This document shows, in pieces, positions 30,430 through 38,474 of a stretch of 38,521 nucleotides of DNA. The number at the start of each line of letters is the position of its first letter. Position 1 is the stretch's first letter. This DNA comes from Paracoccaceae bacterium (GTDB taxonomy: Bacteria > Pseudomonadota > Alphaproteobacteria > Rhodobacterales > Rhodobacteraceae). Location of the stretch: NCBI GenBank assembly GCA_024236495.1, contig JACKKJ010000007.1, forward strand, positions 1 through 38,521, read 5' to 3'. The position numbers and the translations under genes were made by a program. The notes beneath the pieces are model-generated. The model was not told the origin of the DNA. It saw only the letters and a program-made list of their open reading frames with translations, and made no database searches.

Positions 30430-30987
30430 TCAGACCTGCATGATTTCCGCCTGCTTGCCCTCGAGCGCCTTGTCGACAAGCGCAATATGCCTGTCGGTCA
30501 GTTCCTGGATCTCGTCGTGCCAGAACTTCTGGTCGTCCTCGCTGACGCCCTGGGCCTTCTTCAGCTTGTCCATCCCGTCGCGGCGCACGTTGCGGATCGC
30601 GACGCGCGCGTGTTCGGCGTATTGCGCGGCGACCTTGGTCAGCTCGCGCCGCCGTTCCTCGTTCAGTTCGGGAATCGGCAGCATGATGATCGTTCCGTTG
30701 GTCTGCGGGTTGATGCCAAGCCCGGATTCGCGGATCGCCTTTTCGACCTTGCCCACAAGCCCCTTGTCCCAGACGTTCACCGTCACCATCCGCGGCTCGG
30801 GCACGTTGATCGTACCCACCTGGTTGATCGGCGTCATCGACCCGTAAGCCTCGACCACGATCGGTTCGACGATCGAGGCAGAGGCGCGGCCGGTCCTGAG
30901 CGAGGCGAATTCGTGCCGGAGTGACGTCAGCGCGCCGTCCATGCGGCGTTCGAGATCGTCGGTGTCCAGTTCGAAATCATCTGACAT
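30430..30987 (-). CDS. frr: ribosome recycling factor
   Basis: RRF splits post-termination ribosomes together with EF-G. The 185-residue protein is the usual length and consists of the three-helix bundle (start ERRMDGALTSLRHEFASLRT, end DKLKKAQGVSEDDQKFWHDE) and the inserted beta/alpha domain (VEAYGSMTPINQVGTI; VNVWDKGLVGKVEKAI; LPIPELNEERRREL). It follows pyrH after 143 bases. That gap contains no terminator I trust and no strong promoter, so transcription probably continues from pyrH. Confidence 0.97.
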   Translation of the reverse strand: MSDDFELDTDDLERRMDGALTSLRHEFASLRTGRASASIVEPIVVEAYGSMTPINQVGTINVPEPRMVTVNVWDKGLVGKVEKAIRESGLGINPQTNGTIIMLPIPELNEERRRELTKVAAQYAEHARVAIRNVRRDGMDKLKKAQGVSEDDQKFWHDEIQELTDRHIALVDKALEGKQAEIMQV

Positions 30988-31130
30988 TCTGCCTACTCCC
31001 GGTCGTTCTTCGTCTTGGCAAGGCTCTTAAGCCATCGTCGCAGGGTTGTATAGCAATCTTGGCCCGGCCGGCCCACCCTGCCGCGAACCGGTTACCCAAG
31101 GGTTTAGACGCGCCTGACGTGCGCGCCGAA

Positions 31131-31862
31131 CTATCCCTGGACCTTGGTATAGGTTCCCTGCCCGGCGAGGATTCCGCGGAAACCGCCCGGTTCGTCCAGC
31201 GAAAAGACGATGATCGGCAGGTTGTTGTCGCGTGCCAGCGCGATGGCCGAGGCGTCCATGACGCCCAGGTGCTTTTGCAGCACCTCGTCGAAGCTGACGG
31301 TGTCATAGCGTTTGGCGTCGGCGAACTTCTTGGGGTCCTTGTCGTAGACGCCGTCCACCTTGGTTCCCTTGAAGATCGCCTCGCAACCCATTTCATTTGC
31401 GCGCAAAGTCGCAGCCGTATCGGTCGTGAAATAGGGGTTTCCGGTTCCCGCCGCGAAGATGCAGACCCGCTTCTTCTCAAGATGCCGGACCGCGCGGCGG
31501 CGAATATAGGGTTCGCAGACCTGGTCCATCGGGATCGCGGAAATCACCCGGGTGTAGACGCCAAGGCTTTCGAGCGCCGCCTGCATCGCCAGCGCGTTCA
31601 TCACCGTCGCCAGCATCCCCATGTAGTCGGCGGTTGTCCGTTCCATCCCCTGTGCGGCGCCCGAAAGCCCGCGAAAGATGTTGCCGCCGCCGATCACCAT
31701 GCAGATCTCGACGCCAAGGTCGTGGACCGACTTCACCTCGTTGGCGATGCGCGCCACGGTGGGCGGGTGCAACCCGAACCCCTGGTCGCCCATCAGCGCC
31801 TCGCCGGAGATCTTCAGAAGAACGCGCTTGTAGGTCACCTTGGGTTCTGTTGCGCCGTCCAT
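31131..31862 (-). CDS. pyrH: UMP kinase
   Basis: PyrH phosphorylates UMP to UDP, feeding pyrimidine nucleotides and UDP-sugars used by LpxA. The 243-residue hexameric kinase of the amino-acid-kinase fold shows YKRVLLKISGEALMGDQGFG, the GGGNIFRG motif, ERTTADYMGMLATVMNALA, and the C-terminal GTKVDGVYDKDPKKF. ATG 31862 has GTGGAG upstream. It is the first gene of the growth/envelope cluster and is divergent from miaA. The 136-base region between them must carry promoters for both directions. Confidence 0.97.
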   Translation of the reverse strand: MDGATEPKVTYKRVLLKISGEALMGDQGFGLHPPTVARIANEVKSVHDLGVEICMVIGGGNIFRGLSGAAQGMERTTADYMGMLATVMNALAMQAALESLGVYTRVISAIPMDQVCEPYIRRRAVRHLEKKRVCIFAAGTGNPYFTTDTAATLRANEMGCEAIFKGTKVDGVYDKDPKKFADAKRYDTVSFDEVLQKHLGVMDASAIALARDNNLPIIVFSLDEPGGFRGILAGQGTYTKVQG

Positions 31863-31998
31863 CTTTCACTCCACTTGCCGCCCGGTCTCTGGCGGCGCAA
31901 AATGGCGGAAATCGCGACCGGCTTCAACCGCGCCGGGGGCAGGAAAGCACCGAAGCCCGCGCAGGGGCCGACAAACAACATCAGGAACGACCTGCAAC

Positions 31999-32877
31999 AT
32001 GCAGGAAATCATAAAGAATACGTCATCCGAAAAACATGTGCTGATCGCCGGTCCCACCGCCTCGGGCAAGTCGGCGCTGGCGCTGGCGCTGGCCGAGGCG
32101 CAGGGCGGCGTGATCGTCAACGCCGACGCGCTACAGGTCTGGGACTGCTGGCGAATTCTGTCCGCCCGGCCCGACGCGGCCGAGGAGGGACGCGCCGAGC
32201 ACCGGCTTTACGGCCACCTCCACCGCGACGCGCCCTATTCGGTCGGCCACTGGCTGCGCGAGGTCGCGGCGATTCTGCACGAGGGCAAGCGGCTGATCGT
32301 CGTCGGAGGGACAGGGCTTTACCTGACCGCCCTGACCGAGGGACTGGCGGAGATCCCGGCGGTCCCGCCCGAGGTCCGCGCCGAGGCCGACGCGAGGATC
32401 GCCGGCGGCGGGCTGGCCGCGATGATCGCGGAGCTGGATCGCGAAACCGCCGGGCGGATCGACCTGAAGAACCCCGCCCGCGTCCAGCGTGCCTGGGAGG
32501 TGCAGCGTGCCACCGGCCGGGGGATTGCGGCCTGGCAGGCAGACACCGGTCCCGCGCTGATCCCGCTGGCGGGGGCGACGGCGCTGAAGCTTGACTGCGA
32601 CCGAGACTGGCTGGCCGCGCGGATCGACCGGCGCCTTGTCGCGATGGTTGAACACGGCGCGCTGGAGGAGGCGCGCGCCGCCCTGCCCCACTGGGCACCC
32701 GCCGCCCCCTGGGCCAAGGCGATCGGCGCGCCGGAACTGATCGCCCACCTGCAAGGCGACCTGTCCCTGCCCGAGGCGATCGCCGCGGCGCAGGCCGCAA
32801 GCCGCCAGTATGCCAAGCGCCAGCGCACCTGGCTGCGCGCCCGGATGCGAGCCTGGACCCCGGTCGCGGCGGCGTGA
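31999..32877 (+). CDS. miaA: tRNA dimethylallyltransferase MiaA
   Basis: MiaA transfers a dimethylallyl group to N6 of A37 in tRNAs reading codons that begin with U, such as the tRNA-Leu(CAA) at the left of this window. The 292-residue protein has the P-loop GPTASGKS and the NADALQVWDC motif (bacterial homologues have DSxQVY, so the Asp/Ser to Ala and Tyr to Trp changes are slightly divergent). HLYGHLHRDAPYSVGHW-like substrate residues, VVGGTGLYLTAL, and the C-terminal RQYAKRQRTWLRAR follow. The ATG at 31999 fits the family start. TTGCCG-N17-CAAAAT (31875-31903) is a possible promoter. It precedes the AraC-type gene. Confidence 0.94.
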   Translation: MQEIIKNTSSEKHVLIAGPTASGKSALALALAEAQGGVIVNADALQVWDCWRILSARPDAAEEGRAEHRLYGHLHRDAPYSVGHWLREVAAILHEGKRLIVVGGTGLYLTALTEGLAEIPAVPPEVRAEADARIAGGGLAAMIAELDRETAGRIDLKNPARVQRAWEVQRATGRGIAAWQADTGPALIPLAGATALKLDCDRDWLAARIDRRLVAMVEHGALEEARAALPHWAPAAPWAKAIGAPELIAHLQGDLSLPEAIAAAQAASRQYAKRQRTWLRARMRAWTPVAAA

Positions 32878-32925
32878 CAGATCGGCCACTTCCCGCGCAG
32901 AGTTGAATTCACGGCACATTTCTCT

Positions 32926-32954
32926 TTGGAGAGCGATTCGCGATTCGGTAGAAT
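32926..32954 (+). promoter_or_regulatory. probable promoter of the AraC-type gene
   Basis: TTGGAG (32926-32931) and TAGAAT (32949-32954) with an ideal 17-base spacer lie 30 bases before ATG 32984. The region after the miaA stop is AT-richer than its flanks. This supports separate transcription of the regulator from miaA. Confidence 0.6.
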
Positions 32955-32983
32955 CAGTGCGAACCGAACGGATTGCGCATCTG

Positions 32984-33970
32984 ATGACCTCGAAGCTCTT
33001 TTCTGCGACACCACTGTCGCTTTACGCGGACCGTATGCCCAAGGCCGACGCGCCGGCAAAGAAGCCGGCCGCGAAGTCAAAGACGCCCGCCGCCGACAAG
33101 CCTGCCGTGAAGGCCGCCGCAAAGGCCGCTTTGAAGCCACGCGCGCCTGCCGCGAAGGAAACGCCCCGGCGCGCGGTCACCGCGCTGCCATCCGGCGACG
33201 GCCGGCTCAGGCTTGTGCCGATCCAGCGGCTGGCCCAGGGCGGGCGGTGGCGGGTCGAGGCGATGCGATCCTACGCGGACCCGGTGCTTTACTGGTTCAC
33301 GCGCGGCCAGGGCCGTGTCACCATCGGCGGCGTCACCCGCGGCTATGGTGCCCATAACGCGATCTTCGTCCCCGCCGGCGCAATGCACGGGTTCGAGGCG
33401 GGGCCGCAAAGCTTCGGCACGGCGCTTTTCTTCGGGCGCGGCGACGATCTTGGCCTGCCGGCGGAACCATTGCACCTGCGGGTGCGCGACGCCATTCCCC
33501 AGGGCGAGCTATCCGGCATCTTCGACCAGATCCAGCGCGAGCTTGACGGCGCCCGCCCCGGACACGAACGGGCCGCGCGTCATTATCTCGGCCTTCTCTC
33601 GGTCTGGCTCGAACGCCACGCCGGAGAGGCGGAGGCCGGTCGTTCGGACGCCTATCACAAGCTGGCCCGCCGCTATGTCGACCTGTTGGAAACCGGATAC
33701 CGCAGCGGGCGGAACGTCGCCGACTTTGCCCGCGAACTGGGCGTCACGCCGACACATCTGACCCGCGTGTGCAACAAGACCTGCGGTCGGTCGGCCTCTG
33801 ACCTCCTGCATGATCGTCTGATCTTCGAGGCGCGCCGGATGCTGATGGAAACCCAGCTGCCGGTCGCCCGCGTTTCTGCCGAACTCGGCTTCACGTCGGC
33901 GGCCTATTTCACCCGCGCCTTCCAGAACCGTACCGGGCGCACGCCCTCGGCGTTTCGTCGCGAACCCTGA
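32984..33970 (+). CDS. AraC-family transcriptional regulator with basic Lys/Ala/Pro tail
   Basis: The protein (328 residues from ATG 32984; 311 if ATG 33035 is used) has three parts. First comes a tail of about 45 residues made almost only of Lys, Ala, Pro, Arg and Thr (KADAPAKKPAAKSKTPAAD and onward), like histone H1 tails. A cupin-type sensor domain follows (WRVEAMRSYADPVLYWFTRG, HNAIFVPAGAMHGFEAG). The C-terminal AraC/XylS DNA-binding domain has two helix-turn-helix motifs (VADFARELGVTPTHLTRVC; VARVSAELGFTSAAYFTRAF) and ends QNRTGRTPSAFRRE. It is upstream of, and codirectional with, the ABC transporter genes, which it may regulate. The effector is unknown. Both starts lack a strong ribosome binding site, so the start is uncertain. 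Confidence 0.85.
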   Translation: MTSKLFSATPLSLYADRMPKADAPAKKPAAKSKTPAADKPAVKAAAKAALKPRAPAAKETPRRAVTALPSGDGRLRLVPIQRLAQGGRWRVEAMRSYADPVLYWFTRGQGRVTIGGVTRGYGAHNAIFVPAGAMHGFEAGPQSFGTALFFGRGDDLGLPAEPLHLRVRDAIPQGELSGIFDQIQRELDGARPGHERAARHYLGLLSVWLERHAGEAEAGRSDAYHKLARRYVDLLETGYRSGRNVADFARELGVTPTHLTRVCNKTCGRSASDLLHDRLIFEARRMLMETQLPVARVSAELGFTSAAYFTRAFQNRTGRTPSAFRREP

Positions 33971-34103
33971 GCCGGAGCCAAGCCCCGAGCCCCGGCAGCC
34001 GACTTGCTGTTCGTCGGGGGGCGGGACTTGCCATCCGATCCCTCGTGTGTTCTTTTTCAATTACGCTTTTGCGACCTGAACCGCCGCAATTGGACATTGA
34101 CGT

Positions 34104-34142
34104 AACTTCCTTTTCGTTGCGCAATGGCCGCGCGAGGAAGTT
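34104..34142. promoter_or_regulatory. inverted repeats upstream of the ABC transporter operon
   Basis: The 242-base gap after the AraC-type gene contains AACTTCC (34104-34110) and GGAAGTT (34136-34142) flanking the 8-base palindrome TTGCGCAA (34117-34124). TTGACG at 34098-34103 may be a -35 box, with a poor -10 (CGCAAT) 17 bases on. The nested symmetric sites are candidate operators for the adjacent regulator. Confidence 0.4.
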
Positions 34143-34212
34143 CGCAGGAATCCACCGGCCACAAGAGCCGGGAGGTAGCGGTGCCACGGCGCCGCATTCA
34201 GGGAGACAATAG

Positions 34213-35859
34213 ATGATTAAAGACTTCGATACTGCCAGCATGCATCCCGCTGCGGTCGCCTACGCAGATGAGGTCCGCGCCGGCACGATGACCCGCCGCG
34301 AGTTTCTGACGCGCACTTCGGCGCTTGGCGTCAGCGCCGCCGGTGCCTACGGGCTTCTGGGCATGGCCGCGCCCACCCCGGTGAAGGCACAGGCGATGGG
34401 CGGCACCGTGCGTTGCCAGCTTGAAACCAAGGCGCAGAAAGACCCGCGCACCTGGGACTGGTCGGAACTGGCGAACTTTGCCCGTGGCTGGCTTGACTAC
34501 ATGGTCGAATACAACGGCGACGGGTCGCTGCGCGGCATGCTCCTGGAAAGCTGGGAAGCCAACGCCGACGCGACCGAGTACACGCTGAATGTCCGCAAGG
34601 GCGTCAAGTGGAACAACGGCGACGACTTCACCGCCGCCGACGTGGCCAACAACATTGCCCGCTGGTGCGACGCGAACGTCGAGGGCAACTCGATGGCGGC
34701 GCGCATGGGCGGCCTTGTCGATCCGGACACGAAAGTGGCCCGCGAGGGCGCCATCACGGTGGTCGACGACTACACCGTCAAGCTGACCCTGCCGGCCCCG
34801 GACATCACGATCATCGTCGGCATGGCGGACTACCCCGCTGCCGTCGTCCATTCGTCCTATGACAACGGCGACCCGGCTGCCAACCCGATCGGCACCGGCG
34901 CATTCCTTCCGGAATCGAACGAGGTCGGCGTCAAGCAGGTCCTCGTGCGCAACACCGACCACACCTGGTGGGGCACCGAAGTCTATGGCGGCCCGTACCT
35001 TGACCGGATCGAATATATCGACCTTGGCACCGACCCGTCCTCGTTCGTCGCGGCGGCAGAGGCCGATGAGATCGACATGCTGCACCGCACCGACGGTGAC
35101 TTCGTCGAGATCTTCGACGGAATCGGCTGGTCGAAGTCCGAAGCGATCACCTCGGCGACGCTTGCCGTGCGCTTCAACCAGGACGCCGACCTTTACAAGG
35201 ACGTGAACGTGCGCCGCGCCATGCAGACGGCGGTGGACAACTCCGTCGTGCTCGAGCTTGGGTATGCCGGGCTTGGGTCGCCGGCGGAAAACCATCACGT
35301 CTGCCCGATCCACCCGGAATACGCCGAGCTTCCGGCGCTGGTCGTCGATCCGGCCAAGGCGAAGGAAATGATCGGTGCGGCGGGTCATGCCGACACGGAG
35401 TTCGAACTGATCTCGATCGACGATGCCTGGCAGTCGGCCTCCTGTGACGCGGTGGCGGCCCAGATTCGCGATGCCGGCATCAACATCAAGCGGACGATCC
35501 TGCCCGGCTCGACCTTCTGGAACGACTGGACGAAGTACCCGTTCTCCGCGACCGAGTGGAACATGCGTCCGCTGGGCGTTCAGGTCCTGGCACTTGCCTA
35601 CAAGTCGGGCGTTGCCTGGAACGAGACGGCCTTTGCCAACGCGGAGTTCGACACGCTTCTGGATCAGGCCATGTCGATCGCCGACGCGGATGCGCGCCGT
35701 GAGGTGATGGCCAAGATCGAGAAGATCATGCAGGACGAAGGCGTTCTGATCCAGCCCTACTGGCGTAACGTCTACCGGCACTTCAAGGCCAACGTGAAGG
35801 GCGCCGACATGCACCCGACCTTCGAGCACCACCACTACAAGTGGTCGGTCGAGGCCTGA
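34213..35859 (+). CDS. ABC transporter substrate-binding protein, peptide/opine/nickel family (SBP_bac_5)
   Basis: The 548-residue periplasmic protein delivers a substrate to the two permeases downstream. The N-terminus carries a Tat signal (MTRREFLTRTSALGVSAAGA, twin arginine at about 28-29, preceded by an unusually long 25-residue n-region). The mature part has the family's LESWEANADATEYTLNVRKG, VKWNNGDDFTAADVANNI, PIGTGAFLPES and DVNVRRAMQTAVD blocks and the C-terminal RREVMAKIEKIMQDEGVLI, QPYWRN. Tat export suggests folding before secretion. GGGAGA stands six bases before the ATG. The substrate cannot be told from sequence; a dipeptide, oligopeptide or opine-like ligand is typical for the family. 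Confidence 0.9.
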   Translation: MIKDFDTASMHPAAVAYADEVRAGTMTRREFLTRTSALGVSAAGAYGLLGMAAPTPVKAQAMGGTVRCQLETKAQKDPRTWDWSELANFARGWLDYMVEYNGDGSLRGMLLESWEANADATEYTLNVRKGVKWNNGDDFTAADVANNIARWCDANVEGNSMAARMGGLVDPDTKVAREGAITVVDDYTVKLTLPAPDITIIVGMADYPAAVVHSSYDNGDPAANPIGTGAFLPESNEVGVKQVLVRNTDHTWWGTEVYGGPYLDRIEYIDLGTDPSSFVAAAEADEIDMLHRTDGDFVEIFDGIGWSKSEAITSATLAVRFNQDADLYKDVNVRRAMQTAVDNSVVLELGYAGLGSPAENHHVCPIHPEYAELPALVVDPAKAKEMIGAAGHADTEFELISIDDAWQSASCDAVAAQIRDAGINIKRTILPGSTFWNDWTKYPFSATEWNMRPLGVQVLALAYKSGVAWNETAFANAEFDTLLDQAMSIADADARREVMAKIEKIMQDEGVLIQPYWRNVYRHFKANVKGADMHPTFEHHHYKWSVEA

Positions 35860-35870
35860 GGAGGTCTTGA

Positions 35871-35908
35871 GGGCGCGCGTGACCTTGCGGGGAACGCGCG
35901 CCCTTTTT
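35871..35908 (+). terminator. rho-independent terminator/attenuator between binding protein and permeases
   Basis: GGGCGCGCGT (35871-35880) and ACGCGCGCCC (35894-35903) form a perfect 10-base stem with a 13-base loop, followed by TTTTT (35904-35908). Placed 11 bases after the binding-protein stop and 65 bases before the first permease, it would make the binding protein more abundant than the permeases. Confidence 0.9.
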
Positions 35909-35973
35909 CGTTCGTCACTACGCGAAAGACACGCTAACCTGCCCCCACCCCCGGGAGGAAGGACAGATCCGCC

Positions 35974-37014
35974 ATGCTGAAATTTCTTGTCAGACGGCTG
36001 GCGACGATGGTGCTGACGGCGCTTTGCCTGACACTGATCGTCTTCTACCTGACCAACTTGCCGCCGAACCTTGAAAAGCTCGCCAAGTCCGAGGCCGGCA
36101 GCCGCATTTCGGATGCCGAGGTCGCAAGCTGGCTTGAGAAGAACGGGCATGCCAGCCCGCTTCTTGTACGCTACGGCGAATGGCTGGGCGTGGTTCCCGG
36201 CTGGACCCACGAAGACGGCGGCGTGACGACCGGACGCTGCATCGAGCGCGGGCAGGATCCGGCCACGGCCCGGCGCTACTGCGGCGTGCTGCAAGGCGAC
36301 TGGGGGTTTTCCTCGGTGTTCAAGGACAACGTCTCCTCGATCATCGCGACACGCCTGGGGCTGACCGGCCTGCTGATGTTCTGGGTCATGGCGGTGATGG
36401 TGCCGGTCTCGCTCCTGATCGGCGTGCTGGCGGGGATGCGCGAGGGGTCCAAGCTTGACCGCTCGCTCTCGACCTTCTCGATCGCGACGACGGCGACGCC
36501 GGAATACGTCTCGGGCGTCATCCTGATCGCCGCCTTCGCCACCTCCATGGGCTGGAAGGTCTTCAAGGGCACCGCCACAAGCGCGATGGATGAAATCACA
36601 TTCGAGAATTTCTTCCTTCCGGTGATGACGATCGCGCTTTACGGCATCGGCTACATCGCCCGGATGACCCGCGCCTCGATGACGGAAGTGATGACGGCGC
36701 AATATATCCGCACCGCCCGCCTCAAGGGCGTAAGCTTTCGCAACGTGGTGATCCGGCATGCGCTCAGGAACGCGCTGATCGCGCCCTTCACCGTCATCAT
36801 GCTCCAGTTTCCCTGGCTCCTGAACGGCGTCGTCATCACCGAGACGCTCTTCAACTACAAGGGCTTTGGCTGGACGCTGGTCTCGGCCGCCGGCAACAAC
36901 GACATCCAGCTCTTGCTGGGCTGTTCGGTCGTGGCCGTCTTCGTGGTTCTGGTGACCCAGCTGATTTCCGACATCGGCTATGTCTTCCTCAACCCGCGCA
37001 TCCGCATCTCGTAA
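35974..37014 (+). CDS. ABC transporter permease, DppB type
   Basis: The 346-residue inner-membrane protein has the DppB/OppB layout: an N-terminal helix (MLKFLVRRLATMVLTALCLT), a periplasmic loop, GDWGFSSVFKDNV, five further helices, and the EAA-type motif YIRTARLKGVSFRNVVIRHA, RNALIAPF that contacts the ATPase. The periplasmic loop (about residues 35-105) is longer than usual and has two cysteines 17 residues apart (C90 and C107 region, within GRCIERGQDPATARRYCG) that could form a disulfide. GGAGGAAGGA precedes the start. The second permease follows after 12 bases. Confidence 0.92.
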   Translation: MLKFLVRRLATMVLTALCLTLIVFYLTNLPPNLEKLAKSEAGSRISDAEVASWLEKNGHASPLLVRYGEWLGVVPGWTHEDGGVTTGRCIERGQDPATARRYCGVLQGDWGFSSVFKDNVSSIIATRLGLTGLLMFWVMAVMVPVSLLIGVLAGMREGSKLDRSLSTFSIATTATPEYVSGVILIAAFATSMGWKVFKGTATSAMDEITFENFFLPVMTIALYGIGYIARMTRASMTEVMTAQYIRTARLKGVSFRNVVIRHALRNALIAPFTVIMLQFPWLLNGVVITETLFNYKGFGWTLVSAAGNNDIQLLLGCSVVAVFVVLVTQLISDIGYVFLNPRIRIS

Positions 37015-37026
37015 GGAGGACAGGAC

Positions 37027-38454
37027 ATGGAAGCCCTGACCTGGACCGGAAGCCTATCGCTGCTCAACACCGTCGTGCTCTGGCTCTCCGCCGCCTTCGC
37101 GCTGGTGGTGCTGGCGCAGATCGTGCTGTCCTTCTTCGCCCCCGAACCGACGCTCAGGGCCAATCCCGACGGCTCCGTCGCGGCGCGCGGCGGCGCCTAC
37201 GGCGCCAGCGAACGGGCGACGCGCTGGCTGTTTCTGGCGCTCGTGGCGCTGGCCCTGGTCTATCTGGCGGCAGGCGCGATCCTGCCAGAGGGCAGCGGCG
37301 GGATCATCGGCGCCGTCTCCCGGCGGCTGCTGCCGGTCTGGATCTCGCTTGTCGTCCTTTTCGCCGTCTCGATGCGGTTCAAGCGGCGGCTGGGGCTTTA
37401 CGGCAAGCTCTTCGATTCCACCATCGGCATGATCGGTTTCGCCATCGTCATGTTCTGGGTCTTCACGGCGATCTATGCCGATCTGATCGTCACCCGCGAC
37501 GTGCTGACCCAGGTCAGCCAGATGAAGAACAAGCTGCCCGGAACGCCGCTTCCCGACGGATCGGGATGGTACCTTCTCGGCGGCGATCACCTCGGGCGCG
37601 ATGTCTTCTCGCGGATGATCGCCGGTAGCCAGATCGTCATCATCATCGCCCCCTTCGCCACCGTCTTCGCCTTCATGGTCGGGATCACGCTCGGCCTTCC
37701 CGCGGGCTATTACGGCGGCAAGCTCGACACCGGCCTGTCGTTCCTCGCGAACCTCATCCTCGCCTTCCCGGTGATCCTCTTCTTCTACCTCCTCGTGACG
37801 CCCGAGATCGTTGAGACGGGGATGCCGCAGTATCTGGCGGTGGTGCTGTTCCTCTTCCCGATCGTCTTCCTGATGGTGCTCGTGAACTCGCGCTTCTATG
37901 TCACGCCGGGCCTGCGCAACCAGCTGATCGCGGCCATCGCCATCGTGGGGGGCTATTTCTACCTGTCCTTCGTCGGCGAGGCAGGCACGCGGGTGGCGAT
38001 CCTGCCGCCCTCGCTCGACCTGATCCACATGCCCGCGAACATGCTCATCGTCTTCGTCTCGGTGGTCTTCGTGAACTCGCCCACCGTGTTCCGTATCGTC
38101 CGCGGCATCGTCCTCGACATCAAGACGCGGGACTATGTGGCGGCAGGCCAGACCCGTGGCGAACGCCCCTGGTACATCATGATCTGGGAGATTCTCCCGA
38201 ACGCCCGCGGCCCGCTGATCGTCGATTTCTGCCTGCGCATCGGCTACACGACGATCCTGCTCGGAACCCTCGGCTTCTTCGGCCTCGGCCTTTCGCCCGA
38301 AAGCCCCGACTGGGGCTCGACGATCAACGCGGGCCGCAAGCTGATGACCGTGGCCCAGCATCCCGCGATCGTGCCGGCCTTCGCGCTGATGAGCCTCGTG
38401 CTGGGCCTGAACCTGCTGGCCGACGGCCTGCGCGAAGAAAGCCTGAAGGACTGA
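37027..38454 (+). CDS. ABC transporter permease, DppC type, enlarged
   Basis: The 475-residue protein contains the DppC/OppC permease core (LLGGDHLGRDVFSRMIAGSQ at about 183-202; GLPAGYYGGKLDTGLSFLAN; EAA loop DYVAAGQTRGERPWYIMIWE, ILPNARGP; end GLGLSPESPDWGSTI). It is about 170 residues longer than typical. The excess lies in an N-terminal extension with about three extra helices (about 10-115), and in an insert of about 85 residues between the 'AFP' helix and the EAA loop (about 260-345), which includes two more helices and a charged loop. A perfect TAAGGAGG stands before the ATG. ATPase genes are expected just past the window edge. Confidence 0.9.
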   Translation: MEALTWTGSLSLLNTVVLWLSAAFALVVLAQIVLSFFAPEPTLRANPDGSVAARGGAYGASERATRWLFLALVALALVYLAAGAILPEGSGGIIGAVSRRLLPVWISLVVLFAVSMRFKRRLGLYGKLFDSTIGMIGFAIVMFWVFTAIYADLIVTRDVLTQVSQMKNKLPGTPLPDGSGWYLLGGDHLGRDVFSRMIAGSQIVIIIAPFATVFAFMVGITLGLPAGYYGGKLDTGLSFLANLILAFPVILFFYLLVTPEIVETGMPQYLAVVLFLFPIVFLMVLVNSRFYVTPGLRNQLIAAIAIVGGYFYLSFVGEAGTRVAILPPSLDLIHMPANMLIVFVSVVFVNSPTVFRIVRGIVLDIKTRDYVAAGQTRGERPWYIMIWEILPNARGPLIVDFCLRIGYTTILLGTLGFFGLGLSPESPDWGSTINAGRKLMTVAQHPAIVPAFALMSLVLGLNLLADGLREESLKD

Positions 38455-38474
38455 CGCGATGCGCCGGCCCTGCA

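Noticed and set aside
30988..31130. Possible terminator or promoter in the pyrH-frr gap
   Set aside because: Only GC-rich partial palindromes (GGCCGGCC) and an isolated TATACA without a matching -35 are visible; no U-tract.
33971..34060. Possible terminator after the AraC-type gene (CCGAC...GTCGG)
   Set aside because: Only a five-base stem, and the T-rich stretch lies some 40 bases further on, so the geometry does not fit.
34198..36759. Minus-strand open frame of about 850 codons opposite the transporter genes
   Set aside because: Shadow of the binding-protein and permease genes, with no motif of its own.
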